DNA of 64,000 nt. Source: Scilla litardierei. Taxonomy: Eukaryota; Streptophyta; Magnoliopsida; Asparagales; Asparagaceae. Below, piece by piece: positions 1-10,259 of the stretch. Below the pieces are notes generated by a model. The model had not been told where the DNA came from. It ran no database searches and saw nothing but the letters and a program-made list of their open reading frames with translations. The stretch is from the NCBI GenBank assembly GCA_030789695.1, contig CM061142.1, positions 356,599,486 to 356,663,485 of the forward strand. Direction: 5' to 3'. How positions within the stretch are numbered: the first letter of the stretch is position 1; each line of letters starts with the position of its first letter. Made by a program: the position numbers and the translations under genes.

Positions 1-589
1 CCGATGAGCTCATCCAAGGTTAGCTTTGAAGTGTCGTTGCCCTCTTCAATGGACGAAGCTTTAGATTTCCATTCGGGAGTGAGGGATCTAAGGATCTTGC
101 ATACATGATCCTCTTGTGTGTACTTCTTTCCCAATCCCGCAAGTGTGTTGACGATCTCCGTAAATCGCATGTACATATCCATTATGTTCTCGCCCTTCTC
201 CATCATAAATTGTTCATACCTACCAACATAAAGAGAAGATTTCGATGATTTATCTTTTTCGTTACCTTCATGCGTTACCTCAAGGATTTTCCATATTTGG
301 TGCGCAGAGGTAGCCATGGAGATGCGGTTGAAACCCGTTGTGTCAAGTCTGCAATATAGAATGGGCATCGCCTTGGCATTTAGAGAAACTTTGTCTGTTT
401 CCTTCTTGGTCCACTTTTCTTCCTCAAGAGTGGGTGCTTTATAAAGGTTCTCCACCATTTTCCATAGCTCGTAGGAAATAGAGAGAAGGTAAATTTGAAT
501 CCTATTCTTCCTAGATCCATAATTTAATCCGTTGAGAATGGTGGTTGGGTGGAAGATTGTTCTTTTAGGAATCGAACAGTTGAAGCCAT
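1..589 (-). pseudogene. Copia-type gag (UBN2-like), partial and frameshifted
   Basis: Read on the minus strand from an ATG at 589, this encodes the N-terminal part of a Ty1/copia Gag, the protein that forms the virus-like particle in the cytoplasm. After about 21 codons the frame hits a stop, and the rest continues in another frame, so there is one small frameshift near 525. The second frame is open to the window edge and shows typical family segments: NGLNYGSRKNRIQIYLL, YELWKMVENLYKAPTLEEE, TSAHQIWKILEVTHEG, MEKGENIMDMYMRFTEIVN and ILRSLTPEWKSKA. Family assignment rests on this recognisable gag-polypeptide pattern. The start is supported by the primer-binding site immediately upstream. The C-terminus lies outside the window. 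Confidence 0.85.
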
Positions 590-600
590 ATAGTAACCTT

Positions 601-612
601 GCTCTGATACCA
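601..612 (-). other. Primer-binding site, initiator-Met tRNA type
   Basis: The minus strand reads TGGTATCAGAGC, the standard plant retrotransposon primer-binding site complementary to the 3' end of initiator methionine tRNA. It lies 11 bp upstream of the gag start at 589 and directly next to the LTR end, which fixes the element's orientation. Confidence 0.9.
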
Positions 613-615
613 AAT

Positions 616-1935
616 ATTGGGATCTAAGGTGGCAAATAGAACACTAGAGGGGGGGATGAATAGTGTTTTTAGAAATTAAAATTCCTTTAGAAATTTTCTC
701 CCTAAGATTAATATAGAATTACCTAATATCATTCTTAATCAACAAATACTTGCATCAATGAAATAAGCACAGCGGAAATAATAAATTGCAAGTAAGGAGT
801 CAAACCAAGATAACAACCATGAACACCACGATGTATCCTGATTCCCCACTCCCAGGTAGTCCAGTCCCCGAAACTCTTGTCGGGCTTTAATCCACTATTA
901 TCGGTAAATAGTAGAAACCTCCTCCCGCCAAAAGGATTTACAACCACCTTGCCTACAACAAGGATTTTCCCTTGCCTCACTAGCCGATGACTTTTCCTTT
1001 CCTCACAACCCGAGGACTTTCACAACACACTACACCCAAGTGAGAAAAATACTTACACCTATAACCTTTTCAATTTGAAGCCCAAGTGTTGAAGTGTAGC
1101 TATAGGATGATCTTGATCTAAGAAATTTTGAAGCTTTGGAAGATCAAGAAAATAAGGCCAAAAATATTTGAAAAGCAATTTAAAATATGGCAAAAGAAGA
1201 TTTTGAGAGCTTGAGAAAGAACTTTGAAAACCCTTTTGAAACAATAATTTTACATGAAAAAACTTCTTGTTTGATATCTAAGCTCAATCCCTATATTTAT
1301 AAAGGTGAAAATCATTAAAAAAGCTATTTCAAAAATGCATCAATCAAGGAGATTTGAAATTTGAAATTCAAATTATTTCCAAAAGATTTTTCCAACATTT
1401 ATATGAATTTAAACAAGGAGACTTTTGAAAATAATTTCAAATTTATTTATATGCAATAATTAAAATGAGTTTGAAAATCTAGCCATTTGACCCAGATATC
1501 AGGCTGTCTGCTGGTAGTCGACTCCCAAGATGGTAGTCGACTCCCAGAGACTTCCTAGTATGAGCTTTGGGCTCGAAAACTAAGGAAAAAAATATTCTAA
1601 ATATTTTAAATAATTTTTGGCTTAATCCTAAGTGTGTGTGGGCTTAAATAATATGCCTTAACAAATTCCTAAGACTAAAAAAATTCAAAAAATTACAACA
1701 TTATTTGAGCTAGCATGCAACTCTTTGTCCAATTGCCTTAGCTTTCACTTGAGCTTTTAAACCACGTAGTTTTTGTGCTTATTCTTCAATACTCCTAGCC
1801 GTCCAGCCTTGGATGCAACTTGATTTTTTGCCTTCCTTGATTTGCTTGTACCAACATATAAGTTTGACTTTCATTCTTTGAATCATGGTTCTTAAAATTC
1901 CATGTTTCTTCATCTACATTAAAAATGCACATCCT
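616..1935 (-). repeat. 5' LTR of the minus-strand copia element (outer border approximate)
   Basis: On the minus strand the LTR ends just before the primer-binding site, with the CACTATTCATCCCCCCC stretch (636-665) often seen near the ends of plant copia LTRs. A TATA-like TTTATAAATA sits near 1294-1305. Two copies of GGGAGTCGACTACCA lie upstream of it. The outer end is only estimated, from a TGTAGGATG start near 1935, because no second LTR is in the window to compare. Confidence 0.55.
1513..1550 (-). promoter_or_regulatory. Paired GTCGAC motif in copia U3
   Basis: Two tandem copies of TGGTAGTCGACTCCCA (plus strand), each centred on the palindrome GTCGAC and about 21 bp apart, lie about 200 bp upstream of the LTR's TATA-like sequence. 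Their function is unknown. The placement resembles the palindrome arrays in the Athila and T3 LTRs of this window. Confidence 0.5.
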
Positions 1936-1975
1936 ACAGACAAACTCAATGAAATCATTAGTAGCATAATATGCT

Positions 1976-2558
1976 GCTTATCATCAAAATAACCACAGAG
2001 TGGCGACTCAATATCCAACAATTTGGCCCATCAAAGAGGGGGGCTGCTCGGTCGAGCGGGGAAGCCGCTCGACCGAGCGAAGTAGGTAGAGAGTCCAAGG
2101 CCAAATGGGGGTCGTCTGCAGAGAGGCGCTTGATCGAGCAAGGTGGGTCCCTCGGCCGAGCGACCCCTTGCAATTTTCCCACTCAATACAGGATCACAGC
2201 TCGATTGAGCGTGTGGCACGCTCGACCGAGCGACCTAGAAACTCTCTCCACCTCTCTTCATTCTTTACCCTCTTCTTTCCTTCTCTCTTTCTTTGTTCCT
2301 TCTCTTCTCTCCTTCTTCCTTCTTCTTCTTTCCTTAGCTCCTATGAGTCATCGAGCATGGTGACGTGAGCTTCGATTTCCAATATTCATGTCAATCACCC
2401 ATTATCGCTTCGAATCGCACCAAAGTTCCAGAAAATCCAAAATACATTGGAAGAATCAAATATATCAGGAAAAGAATAATAGAATATAAAATATGAACTT
2501 CTGGCGATCGAAATGCTATGGAAATACACGATAAAACATAGAAAATATGGACACATCA
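1976..2558 (-). repeat. 3' LTR (first part) of Athila-like element A1
   Basis: On the minus strand the LTR starts TGATGTGTCC after a purine tract and runs toward lower coordinates. It has the same order of parts as the A2 LTR at 61545: start, a purine-rich AAGAAGGA stretch (about 2270-2335), then paired CTCGACCGAG palindromes. It stops before any TATA box, where sequence near the copia LTR begins, so it is probably truncated. Confidence 0.6.
2046..2234 (-). promoter_or_regulatory. Array of six CTCGACCGAG-type palindromes in A1 U3
   Basis: Three pairs of near-palindromes occur: 2046-2057 and 2065-2079; 2127-2139 and 2150-2166; 2199-2211 and 2217-2234. Members vary as CTCGGTCGAG, CTCGACCGAG, CTCGGCCGAG and CTCGATTGAG. 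Within a pair the spacing is about 20 bp, and pairs repeat about every 75-85 bp. Confidence 0.7.
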
Positions 2559-3127
2559 AAATCCCCTAACCTTACCCCTTACTCGTCCTCGAGGAAGACG
2601 AATAAAAAGCTCGCCGGAGGATAAAAGTAATAAAGAGGAAAAGAAGTCAAAGTTAGGAAAAACGACTAAATCATCTCCTCATCTCATAAGCACTCGGCAA
2701 CACTCTAACATAGCAATTAAAAACATACAACTCACAAGAATTTATCAAGTCTAACATCAATTATAGAGGATGGATTATCAGCGAATAAGACGAAATAGAA
2801 ATCAAGTATACAATATGAAATTAGAGAGATTCTTATCATAGCTTTTAATTAATATACGAAATCCACGATTTGGATTCAAGTCTCTACAACTCATTCTCTA
2901 TCTAATGTATAATATCATGACCAATCTTTCAAGCATGCAAGATAAATCTTTTTAATTGGCTTTTCATAAATGAAAATAGTAAATTCAATTGAATTTGGAA
3001 ATCACCGCAGTAAACCCTTTCATGAATCATAGAGATCTTCGACCTTGTCATTTCCATATTCTATGTATAAAGTGGGGTAAGTATGTGGGATTTTTCTTTT
3101 TACAATTGGTTTGGATATACGTTCTTT

Positions 3128-3130
<3 letters not shown>
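2559..3130 (-). mobile_element. 3' untranslated end of Athila-like element A1
   Basis: No gene is present. The reverse complement is collinear with the segment before the A2 LTR (about 61130-61544): both have a TCTTGCATGCTTG stretch, a TCTCTAATTTCATRTT stretch, a CTTCCTCGAGRACGAGTAAG motif and a purine tract just before the LTR. The left half of A1 is here and the rest is at 38627-38759 and 58985-59300, separated by insertions. Confidence 0.7.

Positions 3131-3200
<70 letters not shown>
3131..3200. repeat. (TA)35 microsatellite
   Basis: Seventy bases of uninterrupted TA dinucleotides. The 3' flank of the Helitron (38627-38635) also begins with TATATATAT, so this tract is probably the Helitron's insertion site, later expanded. 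Confidence 0.95.
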
Positions 3201-3201
<1 letters not shown>

Positions 3202-4240
3202 TATAAAACACAACCTTTTTTGAATTTTGTCCCAGTCATAAGTCCAGTCATATTTTTGGTTGTCCCAGTCATCAAGAACGGCTTGGATTTACTCTGGTAA
3301 ATGGCAAGGATGTTGCCACGTACATAAGTGGGTCCCACAGGTACGCAGGTGAGAGAAAGATTTGAAATCACTTTTTAAAATCACGATCGATCACAGTTTT
3401 CCAGGCACGTTGGGAGTAAAAATTTGGGGGGGAAACCCAGATCACATTGGGGGGAAACCTCAAAATTTTGGGGGGGAAATTTATTCTCTCTCCCTAGCCC
3501 TCACACCCTCTTCATCCATCAACCCGAATTGTCGCATACAGCCATTAGAACCTTTTTGAAGCTTCCGGAGGGCCATCGGATGCCCTAATGGAGTCAACCC
3601 TCGCCCAAGCTCTCGATCCAAAGCTCTCTATCCAAAGTTCTCGAGCCCAAGCCATCGGAGTGCAAGCATCGTGCAAGCATTGCGTGCAAGCCCTAGCCAT
3701 AGTTCAAATCCAAACACCCGACTGATCCGAGTGTAAGCATCGCTGATTGAGGGAGGATCTAATGTGAAAGTGGTCAGGTGCATCGGGCTAAAGGTTATAC
3801 CTTTCATCAATTTTTTTGATTTTTGGGTTCTTTCCTTTTATGTGATTTGCAAATCTGAAGAATACAACATCGTTGATTGAGGAACGAGCTTACATGAAAG
3901 AGTTTAGGCGCATCGGGCCAACGGTGAGACCTTTAATTCCTTGATTTCTGGGTTCCATGCATACATCTACTTTCTAGGGCCATCTCTATTGATGTGTTGA
4001 TACCACATGAGCTTTTTGATTTAATGCCTCAACGAATCTTAAATTTAGTGTTTTTATTAGCTTAATGCCATGTTAACAGAAGCTGGCGATGCTATGATTG
4101 GGCTGGGATAAAGCTAGCTTTCTGGCGTTTTGCATTATGATAAGATTATAGTTGTTTGTTTACAATGCTGTTTCATGTATGTTTCTTATGATTACATTTT
4201 TCTTGCATATTTGTATTCCTGATTCATGTATTGACCGCAG
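3201..4240. other. Helitron interior, no intact gene
   Basis: This holds a G-run cluster (3424-3477) and a degenerate duplication: 3727-3835 and 3865-3955 share a pattern of CATCG-TTGATTGAGG, ATGAAAG, GCGCATCGGGC and GAGACCTTT...TTTCTGGGTTC. A short reading frame starting at an ATG at 3590 (MESTLAQAL...) is not recognised. The stretch may be 5' untranslated and first-exon sequence captured with the pyruvate kinase fragment. Confidence 0.4.
3424..3477 (+). repeat. Three spaced runs of 6-7 G
   Basis: The motif TTGGGGGG(G)AAA occurs three times within about 55 bp, giving G runs of 7, 6 and 7. It could support G-quadruplex formation, though only three runs are present. Confidence 0.6.
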
Positions 4241-4325
4241 TTCTCACCGTAAAACTATTGATTTGGTCAAGGACTATAATATGCAATCCAAAGAAAATGT
4301 TACTGCCATCATGTTGGATACAAAG
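4241..4325 (+). pseudogene. Captured exon, plastid pyruvate kinase-like
   Basis: The segment is flanked by a splice acceptor (TTGACCGCAG) and donor (GTATGC) and encodes SHRKTIDLVKDYN and NVTAIMLDTK. The MLDTK segment with the preceding helix matches, from memory, the N-terminal catalytic region of plastid pyruvate kinases, where AIMLDTKGPEVRSG follows; the donor falls exactly after the K. Pyruvate kinase converts phosphoenolpyruvate and ADP to pyruvate and ATP. Only this exon is recognisable, and nothing downstream continues the protein, so it cannot make an enzyme. It fits capture of a gene piece with its intron edges. Family identity is likely but not checked by search. Confidence 0.6.
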
Positions 4326-4546
4326 GTATGCTTACTTTTTGAAATTGTCTTTTAAAAATCATCTTATTTTCCCCTGGCATTCTAATTTAAGAAGCATTCT
4401 AGACTGTTGCAAACCACAGTTGCAAATAGTTTAGAGAGAATGGTTTTTTTTTGGGGGGGATTTTGAATCCCATTTTTCTTCTGTTGAATGAGAGCTGCAG
4501 TAATTTTCAAATCATGGGTGATTGCATAATCACACGTTAGAGCATG

Positions 4547-4659
4547 AACGTGCAGAAGCTGAAGCGGTGAGGGCTTCTAACATCAACACCATTCTCAGCT
4601 AAACTGTGAGAGCTTCTAACCTCAATCTCATCTGGAAAAATCGGTGAGAGCTTCTAACC
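4547..4659 (+). repeat. Three copies of a GTGAGRGCTTCTAAC motif
   Basis: GGTGAGGGCTTCTAACATCAA (about 4567), GTGAGAGCTTCTAACCTCAAT (about 4606) and GTGAGAGCTTCTAACCTC (about 4643) are spaced roughly 38 bp apart. No gene is visible around them. Confidence 0.6.
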
Positions 4660-5459
4660 TCTCAGATTTTTGATGTTCTTCAGTTTCTTTGTTGTTTGTT
4701 CATTGTTGATTGAATCAACAACTTCTAATTGCAGGAAGTTTTGCTTCCCAAAGCTCTGATTTCTTCATTAATCCAAGGTTTGGCCCTTGCCCATTTTTTA
4801 TTTTCGATTTTTGGTTTTGTTTGTGATTTAATTTTTACTTATTAATCCCAATTTCATCAATCTTTTGATTGGTTTTTATTAATGATAGGCTGCTTTGTGT
4901 CCTTTCTTTTCAATTTTTGTTGATCTGGAACTGCAATTTAGGTATCGCATTCAAGATTATTAGAAAATTTGAGATTTTATTCCGAGAAAAATATCGTTGT
5001 TTAAATGGTACGGTTTTGTTAAACGTTGTGATGTTAATTTATGTTTTCCTGGAACATGCACTATTTCCTCACCCCCATACCTCATACAGGATATTCTCAT
5101 ATATTTAACAAACTGAGATGTTTTCTTTGATGTAGTAGCTATTTGAACATCCAAACTGAAAAAAATCAAGTAGCCATGGTACACAAAAATCCTGTCATAT
5201 AAAGGTATCAACAAATTTATATGAAACCTATAACGGGTTGAAAAAATGTTAATTAACAACTGAAAACATGTATTTGTAGCTTGCATAGAACATGTATCTC
5301 ATTGAACCGGTTAATTCGAGCATTTCATAGAACATGTGAGTTCATAGAACCTCAATTTGCATATTCAATTGATAATTGAAATACAGGTTATTTCATATAA
5401 GCTCAAAAATGTATTTCATAGAACATGCATTTAATAGAGCAATAGATATCTCTTGCTCT
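4660..5459. other. AT-rich Helitron interior, no gene recognised
   Basis: Short open frames here lack any recognisable domain or convincing splice context. From about 5280 the CATAGAACATG / CATAGAACCTC motif begins, leading into the 60-bp repeats that follow. Confidence 0.4.
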
Positions 5460-5639
5460 CATATTTCATATAACCTCAATTTGCCTTTGCATAGAACCTC
5501 AGAAATATCAATTGCTCTCATATTTCATATAACCTCCATTAGACTTTTCATATAACCTCAAAAATATCTCTTTTCTCTCATATTTCATAGAACCTCAATT
5601 AGCATTTTCATTGAACCTCAAAACTGCTAATTGAAATAC
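5460..5639 (+). repeat. 60-bp tandem repeat, three copies
   Basis: Copies at 5460-5519, 5520-5579 and 5580-5639 keep an exact 60-bp period. Each has CATATTTCATAKAACCTC followed by ATTTTCATAKAACCTC and AAATATC. Degenerate pieces extend upstream to about 5280 and downstream into about 5790. Confidence 0.85.
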
Positions 5640-6330
5640 ATGTTTTCTGATGTTAATTAACAGGTTTTCAGATGAAATACAAGCTTAAATGAAACAATGG
5701 ATTATCTGAAAACCTGTTAATTCATGCATTTTTTTCTTACAATGTTAATTGTGGTTATGTTCTTTGTAGCTTGCATAGAACCTGTGTTTCATATAATCGT
5801 TGAATCACTGGATTTTTTTCTGTTTTTTCAGGTTCTGTTTTTTTATTTGGACTAAAGCTCGCTGTTTTTGAACCTGTATTTCCCATAAACATTGCCAAAA
5901 TGAACCTGTCCTGTCCACCGCGAAATGAAAGGAATGAAGCATTGAATATTTCATTTATAAATGCATCATTGATTTCATTGGCTATACATTTAAATTGCAC
6001 TTAAATTTAAACATTTAAATTTATACTTTTATATTTCATAGGCTATACATTTAAATTGCACTTCTGCTTTCCTCACCATTTAGTAATTAAGTCCTTCATG
6101 TTTTGCAAGATGTGAATGTCAGCATTAATACATGTTCGCCTATCTTGCAGATTTATTATGTGCGGATTTTTAATCGTTTTTGTTAATCTTTTGCAGATTT
6201 TGGTAATTGGATATGCTCATTTCTAGCAGATGCATATGGAGATGCTTATTTGCAGATTTTAATGAATTTTGGTAATTTGAGATTGGAGATGCTCATTTCC
6301 TGCAAATTTTTGGAGATGCTCATTTCTTGT

Positions 6331-6554
6331 AAGCTATCGGGGAAAATACCAGCTGCATTGGGTAGATGTATTGGCTTAGATAGCTTGATGTTGGGTGGTA
6401 ACTGTAAGGAACAATCCCTTTGTTCTTGAGTGCATTATCAGGAATTCAGGAACTTGATCTTTCTTGCAACAATTTATCTGGCCCACTACCAGAATTTCTT
6501 GCGAAAGTAGCAAGGGTTTTTGTATATTGGAACGGTGATCCTTCCATGTTCAGG
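6331..6554 (+). pseudogene. Captured fragment of an LRR receptor-like kinase
   Basis: Two frames encode consecutive plant leucine-rich repeats. 6331-6402 gives LSGKIPAALGRCIGLDSLML, and after a small deletion 6414-6554 gives IPLFLSALSGIQELDL and NNLSGPLPEFLA. The LxGxIP pattern with an LDLSxNNLSGxLPEFL repeat is typical of extracellular LRRs in the receptor-kinase class related to immune receptors. The segment stops at a GT (GTGAG), like an exon edge. No signal peptide, transmembrane or kinase part is present, so it is a dead fragment. Several GGAGATGCTCATTTC repeats precede it (6240-6325). Confidence 0.75.
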
Positions 6555-6669
6555 TGAGAACGTTCGTCATGATCACATGTTCATTCGATTGTGCCACTTA
6601 ACCCATGTCTCTATGATTAATCCATCCTTTATTTGATTTTCAACACTATCAAATTTTTGTCCATATATT

Positions 6670-6764
6670 AACGATGGAACACTGGGAGTTCAGATTGAAG
6701 CTTCTATGAGAGACAACGAAGCTAAAGCCGCATTGCTCGATTTCATCAGCTTGGTAATTATCAG
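6670..6764 (+). pseudogene. Exon-like segment, protein not recognised
   Basis: An open segment encoding NDGTLGVQIEASMRDNEAKA then ALLDFISLVII ends at a possible donor (AG then GTATTT). Codon choice and amino-acid character look like real coding sequence, but I do not recognise the family. It lies about 115 bp after the LRR fragment and before the CP1 insertion. Confidence 0.4.
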
Positions 6765-6995
6765 GTATTTAAAATTAGGATTTTATTTCATCTTCATTTA
6801 AAGTACATCCATTTTAAAAAAAATCAGCATTAGAACGTGCATTAACGATAATAAAGATACAACTTTGTGGTGACACTTTATGATCCTTCCATAACATTAT
6901 TTCAATTGACATGCACCTTTCCAAAGATCAAACAAATTGACAAACACCTTTCCATTTCAATTTGATATATTAGTTCAATTTAACAACCTTTAAAC

Positions 6996-7162
6996 TGTTA
7001 GAAGAGGATTGGAGAGGATTAACCATGGCAAATAGCCATGGTACTATATTTATAAAACTCTCATGTTGATTTGGGAGTCAAAGGGCCTCCCCACTAACTT
7101 AGTGGGGAGTAATGGAGAGTGATGAGGGGAGGGAGGCCAAAGGCCTCCCTCAACTCACAACA
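6996..7162 (-). repeat. 3' LTR of CP1
   Basis: 167 bp, TGTTG...TAACA on the minus strand. It matches 13633-13799 almost base for base and contains TATATTTATAA (about 7043) as a likely TATA box. The TSD copy TAAAC lies at 6991-6995. Confidence 0.92.
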
Positions 7163-7180
7163 CTCCCCCTCATCTCTCCA
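7163..7180 (-). other. Polypurine tract of CP1
   Basis: The minus strand reads GGAGAGATGAGGGGGAG directly before the 3' LTR, the expected position for the plus-strand primer of reverse transcription. Confidence 0.8.
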
Positions 7181-8100
7181 TTACCTTGGGTTAAGCATAT
7201 GAATACTTCAGAATTCAGTATGCCAATGGGGTGGATACTTCTGGATCCAGAGCCACTGTGGTTGCCTCGTTAAAACCTTAGCTGGGGAAAACCCAGTGGG
7301 AAAAACCAGCAGCTTAAGGGAAAAGAGTACAACTATCGAGGGACTCCCCCTGATCTGTACAAGCTTCAGGCTTGCAGATCTCCTATGTATCTATACAATC
7401 ATCTCCTATTCGTCTATACATCCATCATGTTCTGAAAGAAAATACAATTATCACTCATCTATACAAGTTTCACTCATCTAGCGGCTATTGGAAGGCAGAG
7501 TCGCTCTGGAGTGTAATGCTCTTCGAAGTTGGTAGATGACTCCACTAAAGTATTCTTTGAATCAGTCTTCAGTATGTCTGCAAGGTACTGCTAGACCTGG
7601 CTGAGCGTTTTCAATACTTGCTTCGTGGATGATGAGCTTCTCAGAAGATGTAGACATTGGATGATGATGTGTATATATTTAGGAGGTGGCCGGCCTATTG
7701 TGTTTCAGTCATCGCGATGATCTTTAAACCTGCATATGCAATAAATATTCCTTGACCCTTGGAAGTTGCACAGAAGCAGCTTATCCTTGGTCTAGTGGTG
7801 CTCTCCAGGGCAACACTTTATCTGGTTAACAACCTTACTGCAGACGTTCTATCAGAGACACGTGCAGTTGGCCAGATAAAGAAGTGTAACAAGTACACTA
7901 AAGCTAGGCTCTTCGGGACCTAGGATGTCCTCCCCCTCTTCCAGCTACTGGAAGGTGTCATAAATAAGCATACATTTTTAATTGGATGCAAGTGGACATC
8001 ATTCTTCATAAACTCCAGGTGTATGAATGATATTAAAGGATTCCACCACGAAGGTGTTAAACATATAAGCCGAGATAATACCTTGTTATACCTAGGTTTT
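7163..8100 (-). pseudogene. CP1 pol 3' part (RNase H remnant) and pre-LTR region
   Basis: No open frame survives. On the minus strand the segment SSEKLIIHE followed by ADILKTDSKNT (about 7540-7660) resembles the end of a copia RNase H, where LADLFTKSLP is usual. Near 7260-7310 the minus strand carries the conserved copia 3' sequence CCCACTGGGTTTTCC followed by AAGGTTTTAACGAGGCAACC. Numerous stops and indels show long inactivity. Confidence 0.6.
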
Positions 8101-8590
8101 TCATTTACAATGTATGCTTAAAGCTATCTGATTTCTAAATGGTCTCTGCAGGAGATCCTATTAGCTTTAAGTCGACCACATATACGGTGAATATTACAAA
8201 TTCTGTCATCGATCTTTCGAAAAAGATACACAGGCAGAATATTGCTAAGATCAACTAATGATCTTTGTAGCCTTTATGGAGAAGACGTTTCTACGTCTCT
8301 CTTTCCTCTCTGGGGGTAGAGTATACCCTTCTGGAAGTTTTATATAGATCTCTATATCTATATTGCCGTATATATATGCAGTCACAACGTCCATGAGCTG
8401 CATGTATTGGCTTTTGCAGAGAAGTTTAGGCTTAGTAGGAAAATGATCACTTTTCCTTCATTTCAATTTCTTTATGAAATCTGAATTATATTCCACAGGT
8501 TTTTACACATTCAGGTGTATAGACTACTGGTCCAAAGACTTTGCTTTTCAAGAGTGAGTCCAGCTCTACTCTTATTGGCTCGTCCCACTT
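8100..8590 (-). pseudogene. CP1 reverse transcriptase remnant
   Basis: Minus-strand pieces read EWPKWDEPIRVELDSLLKSK and VFGPVVYTPECVK near 8515-8590, then MQLMDVVTAYIYGN and IYIKLPEGY near 8300-8410. These are the start and the DVVTAYLYG region of a copia reverse transcriptase. The catalytic YVDD part is not recognisable. Frameshifts and stops interrupt throughout. Confidence 0.7.
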
Positions 8591-9089
8591 TGGCCATTCT
8601 ATGCGTTTACGCTATAGAAAAGTGGGTAGACGTCATCGTCGTATTCAGCGACGTGAACGGCAATAGCGAAAGCAAAAACCATCGACGACGACTGTGCTAT
8701 ATCTATCCAGTACCTCTCCAGTACGTACGTAATATAATGATGTTTCTCCTGTTATTTCCTCTGCATGGGAAATTAGGAGGGGAGAGGTTGCTGGTCTGAG
8801 CTCAGCATCCTGTGGTTGGATCATTTTGATATATCCAGGAATCTTCCTATTTTGAGGAATTTTATATTTTGATCCTGGCAGGCGTCATCTTTTAAATTGA
8901 GGTACATCCAATTCTGCTGCCGGTGGATTGCATCCATCTTTGGGAATGTCAATCCTAGCTGGCGTGTTGGCAGCAGGGACGTGTGAACGAACAATCTTCT
9001 GGTAGTCCGTAATTTTATCCGGCAATTGATGTACTTTAGTCTGAATGTGAAGGATCTTCTGGATCTCAACTTCACACAGAAAAAAGTAT

Positions 9090-9700
9090 GCGGATCATAA
9101 CGAGATGAGGACTTTTGTGTCCCATGATATCGTCTCAGAAGCTTCAGGCTTCTTTAGACTGCATGCCTATTTCAATGAGAATTTGCTCATCAAAATCAAG
9201 ACTTGGTGGCAAACCATAAGCAAGCAGCATCAGCAATAAGATATGGCAACAAGCGGGCCGTATCGTGATAAGCGCTGCGGAATGCAGTGTAATGGTCCCT
9301 AAACATCAACAGGCAACTGCGATTTTACAATGGACATGAAATCCATTGGAGCCTCTTTACCAGAGACTTTGCTAACACATTATGAGGTTGAACATGCTGC
9401 AGGATGTTCAATTTTAATGCCAGTTGCTTGGCAGAAGTCTTGAATGATATGTGTAGTAAATCCACCCACATTATAAGCTTTTGAGAAAGCTAGGTTGCGA
9501 GTGAATATAAAGGCACACATAAGACCATCTAGTAGATGCATATATCAGTATAGTAATGAAGTACCGATAATGGGCCATTTGCGGGGTGAATATGCCCACA
9601 AAGGTCACCATGTATTCTCTCAATGAAGCCAGGAGACTTTAAACCCACTTTCAGGAGGGAAGGTCTCTATGGTAGTTTTCCCTTATGACAAAGGGGGACA
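9090..9700 (-). pseudogene. CP1 integrase remnant
   Basis: The minus strand encodes GLKSPGFIERIHGDLCGHIH and the following ANGP (about 9580-9650), the start of the copia integrase core where GDICGPIHP is usual. The later ITLHSAALITIRPA (about 9240-9290) corresponds to the integrase C-terminal AILHAAALIRIRP segment. Frames shift repeatedly, so no enzyme can be made. Confidence 0.75.
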
Positions 9701-9975
9701 AGGAAACTCAACCTTTTGAAGGATCTTCAGGTTCTCCAATGGATTCAGTTGATGATGCGTCCATCATCGCTGATCCAGGATGACCAAGTCCATTTTGCTA
9801 GAGTTAAAAACTATGGCAAAGAAAGGCACTTCTGGTGCTCAGTCGAGTTGGCTTTATATAGGATGAATATCTATTGTTATACGGGCCCGACGGGGGTCCA
9901 ATGAAATCGTAAGTAGATGGTCTTCTGGCCATTCTCTTGACGAGTTACATATTGATATTCAATATATATTGTCCA

Positions 9976-10020
9976 CAATTTTCAAGATATTTTCTTTAAA
10001 AGAAATGTCCTTGAAAATTG
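9976..10020. other. Nested hairpin in CP1
   Basis: CAATTTTCAAG and CTTGAAAATTG form an 11-bp outer stem, and TTTCTTT-A-AAAGAAA forms an inner 7-bp stem, together spanning 45 nt. No function is inferred. Confidence 0.6.
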
Positions 10021-10259
10021 GAGATTTCCTATATGTTTAAGAGGAGAATTTGCATCTTATAGTCTCGTTGTATGTGGGAGCAATATCAATGCTACACCAG
10101 TGCAACGAGGCACTGTCCACAATATTCCATACTTCATCTATAACTAAAACGAAATTTTATTTAAGTCAATGAAAAAGACATTTAAAATAAAAGTTCGTAT
10201 TTAAGCAAATTAAAGATGAAGCAACATTGAATATTAAATGCATAGATAAAAGATGAAGC

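Noticed and set aside
2989..3300. Tyr/Ile-repeat frames on both strands
   Set aside because: They are translations of the (TA)35 tract.
5460..5639. Possible CRISPR-like array
   Set aside because: The 60-bp units are whole-unit tandem repeats without distinct spacers, in a plant nuclear context.
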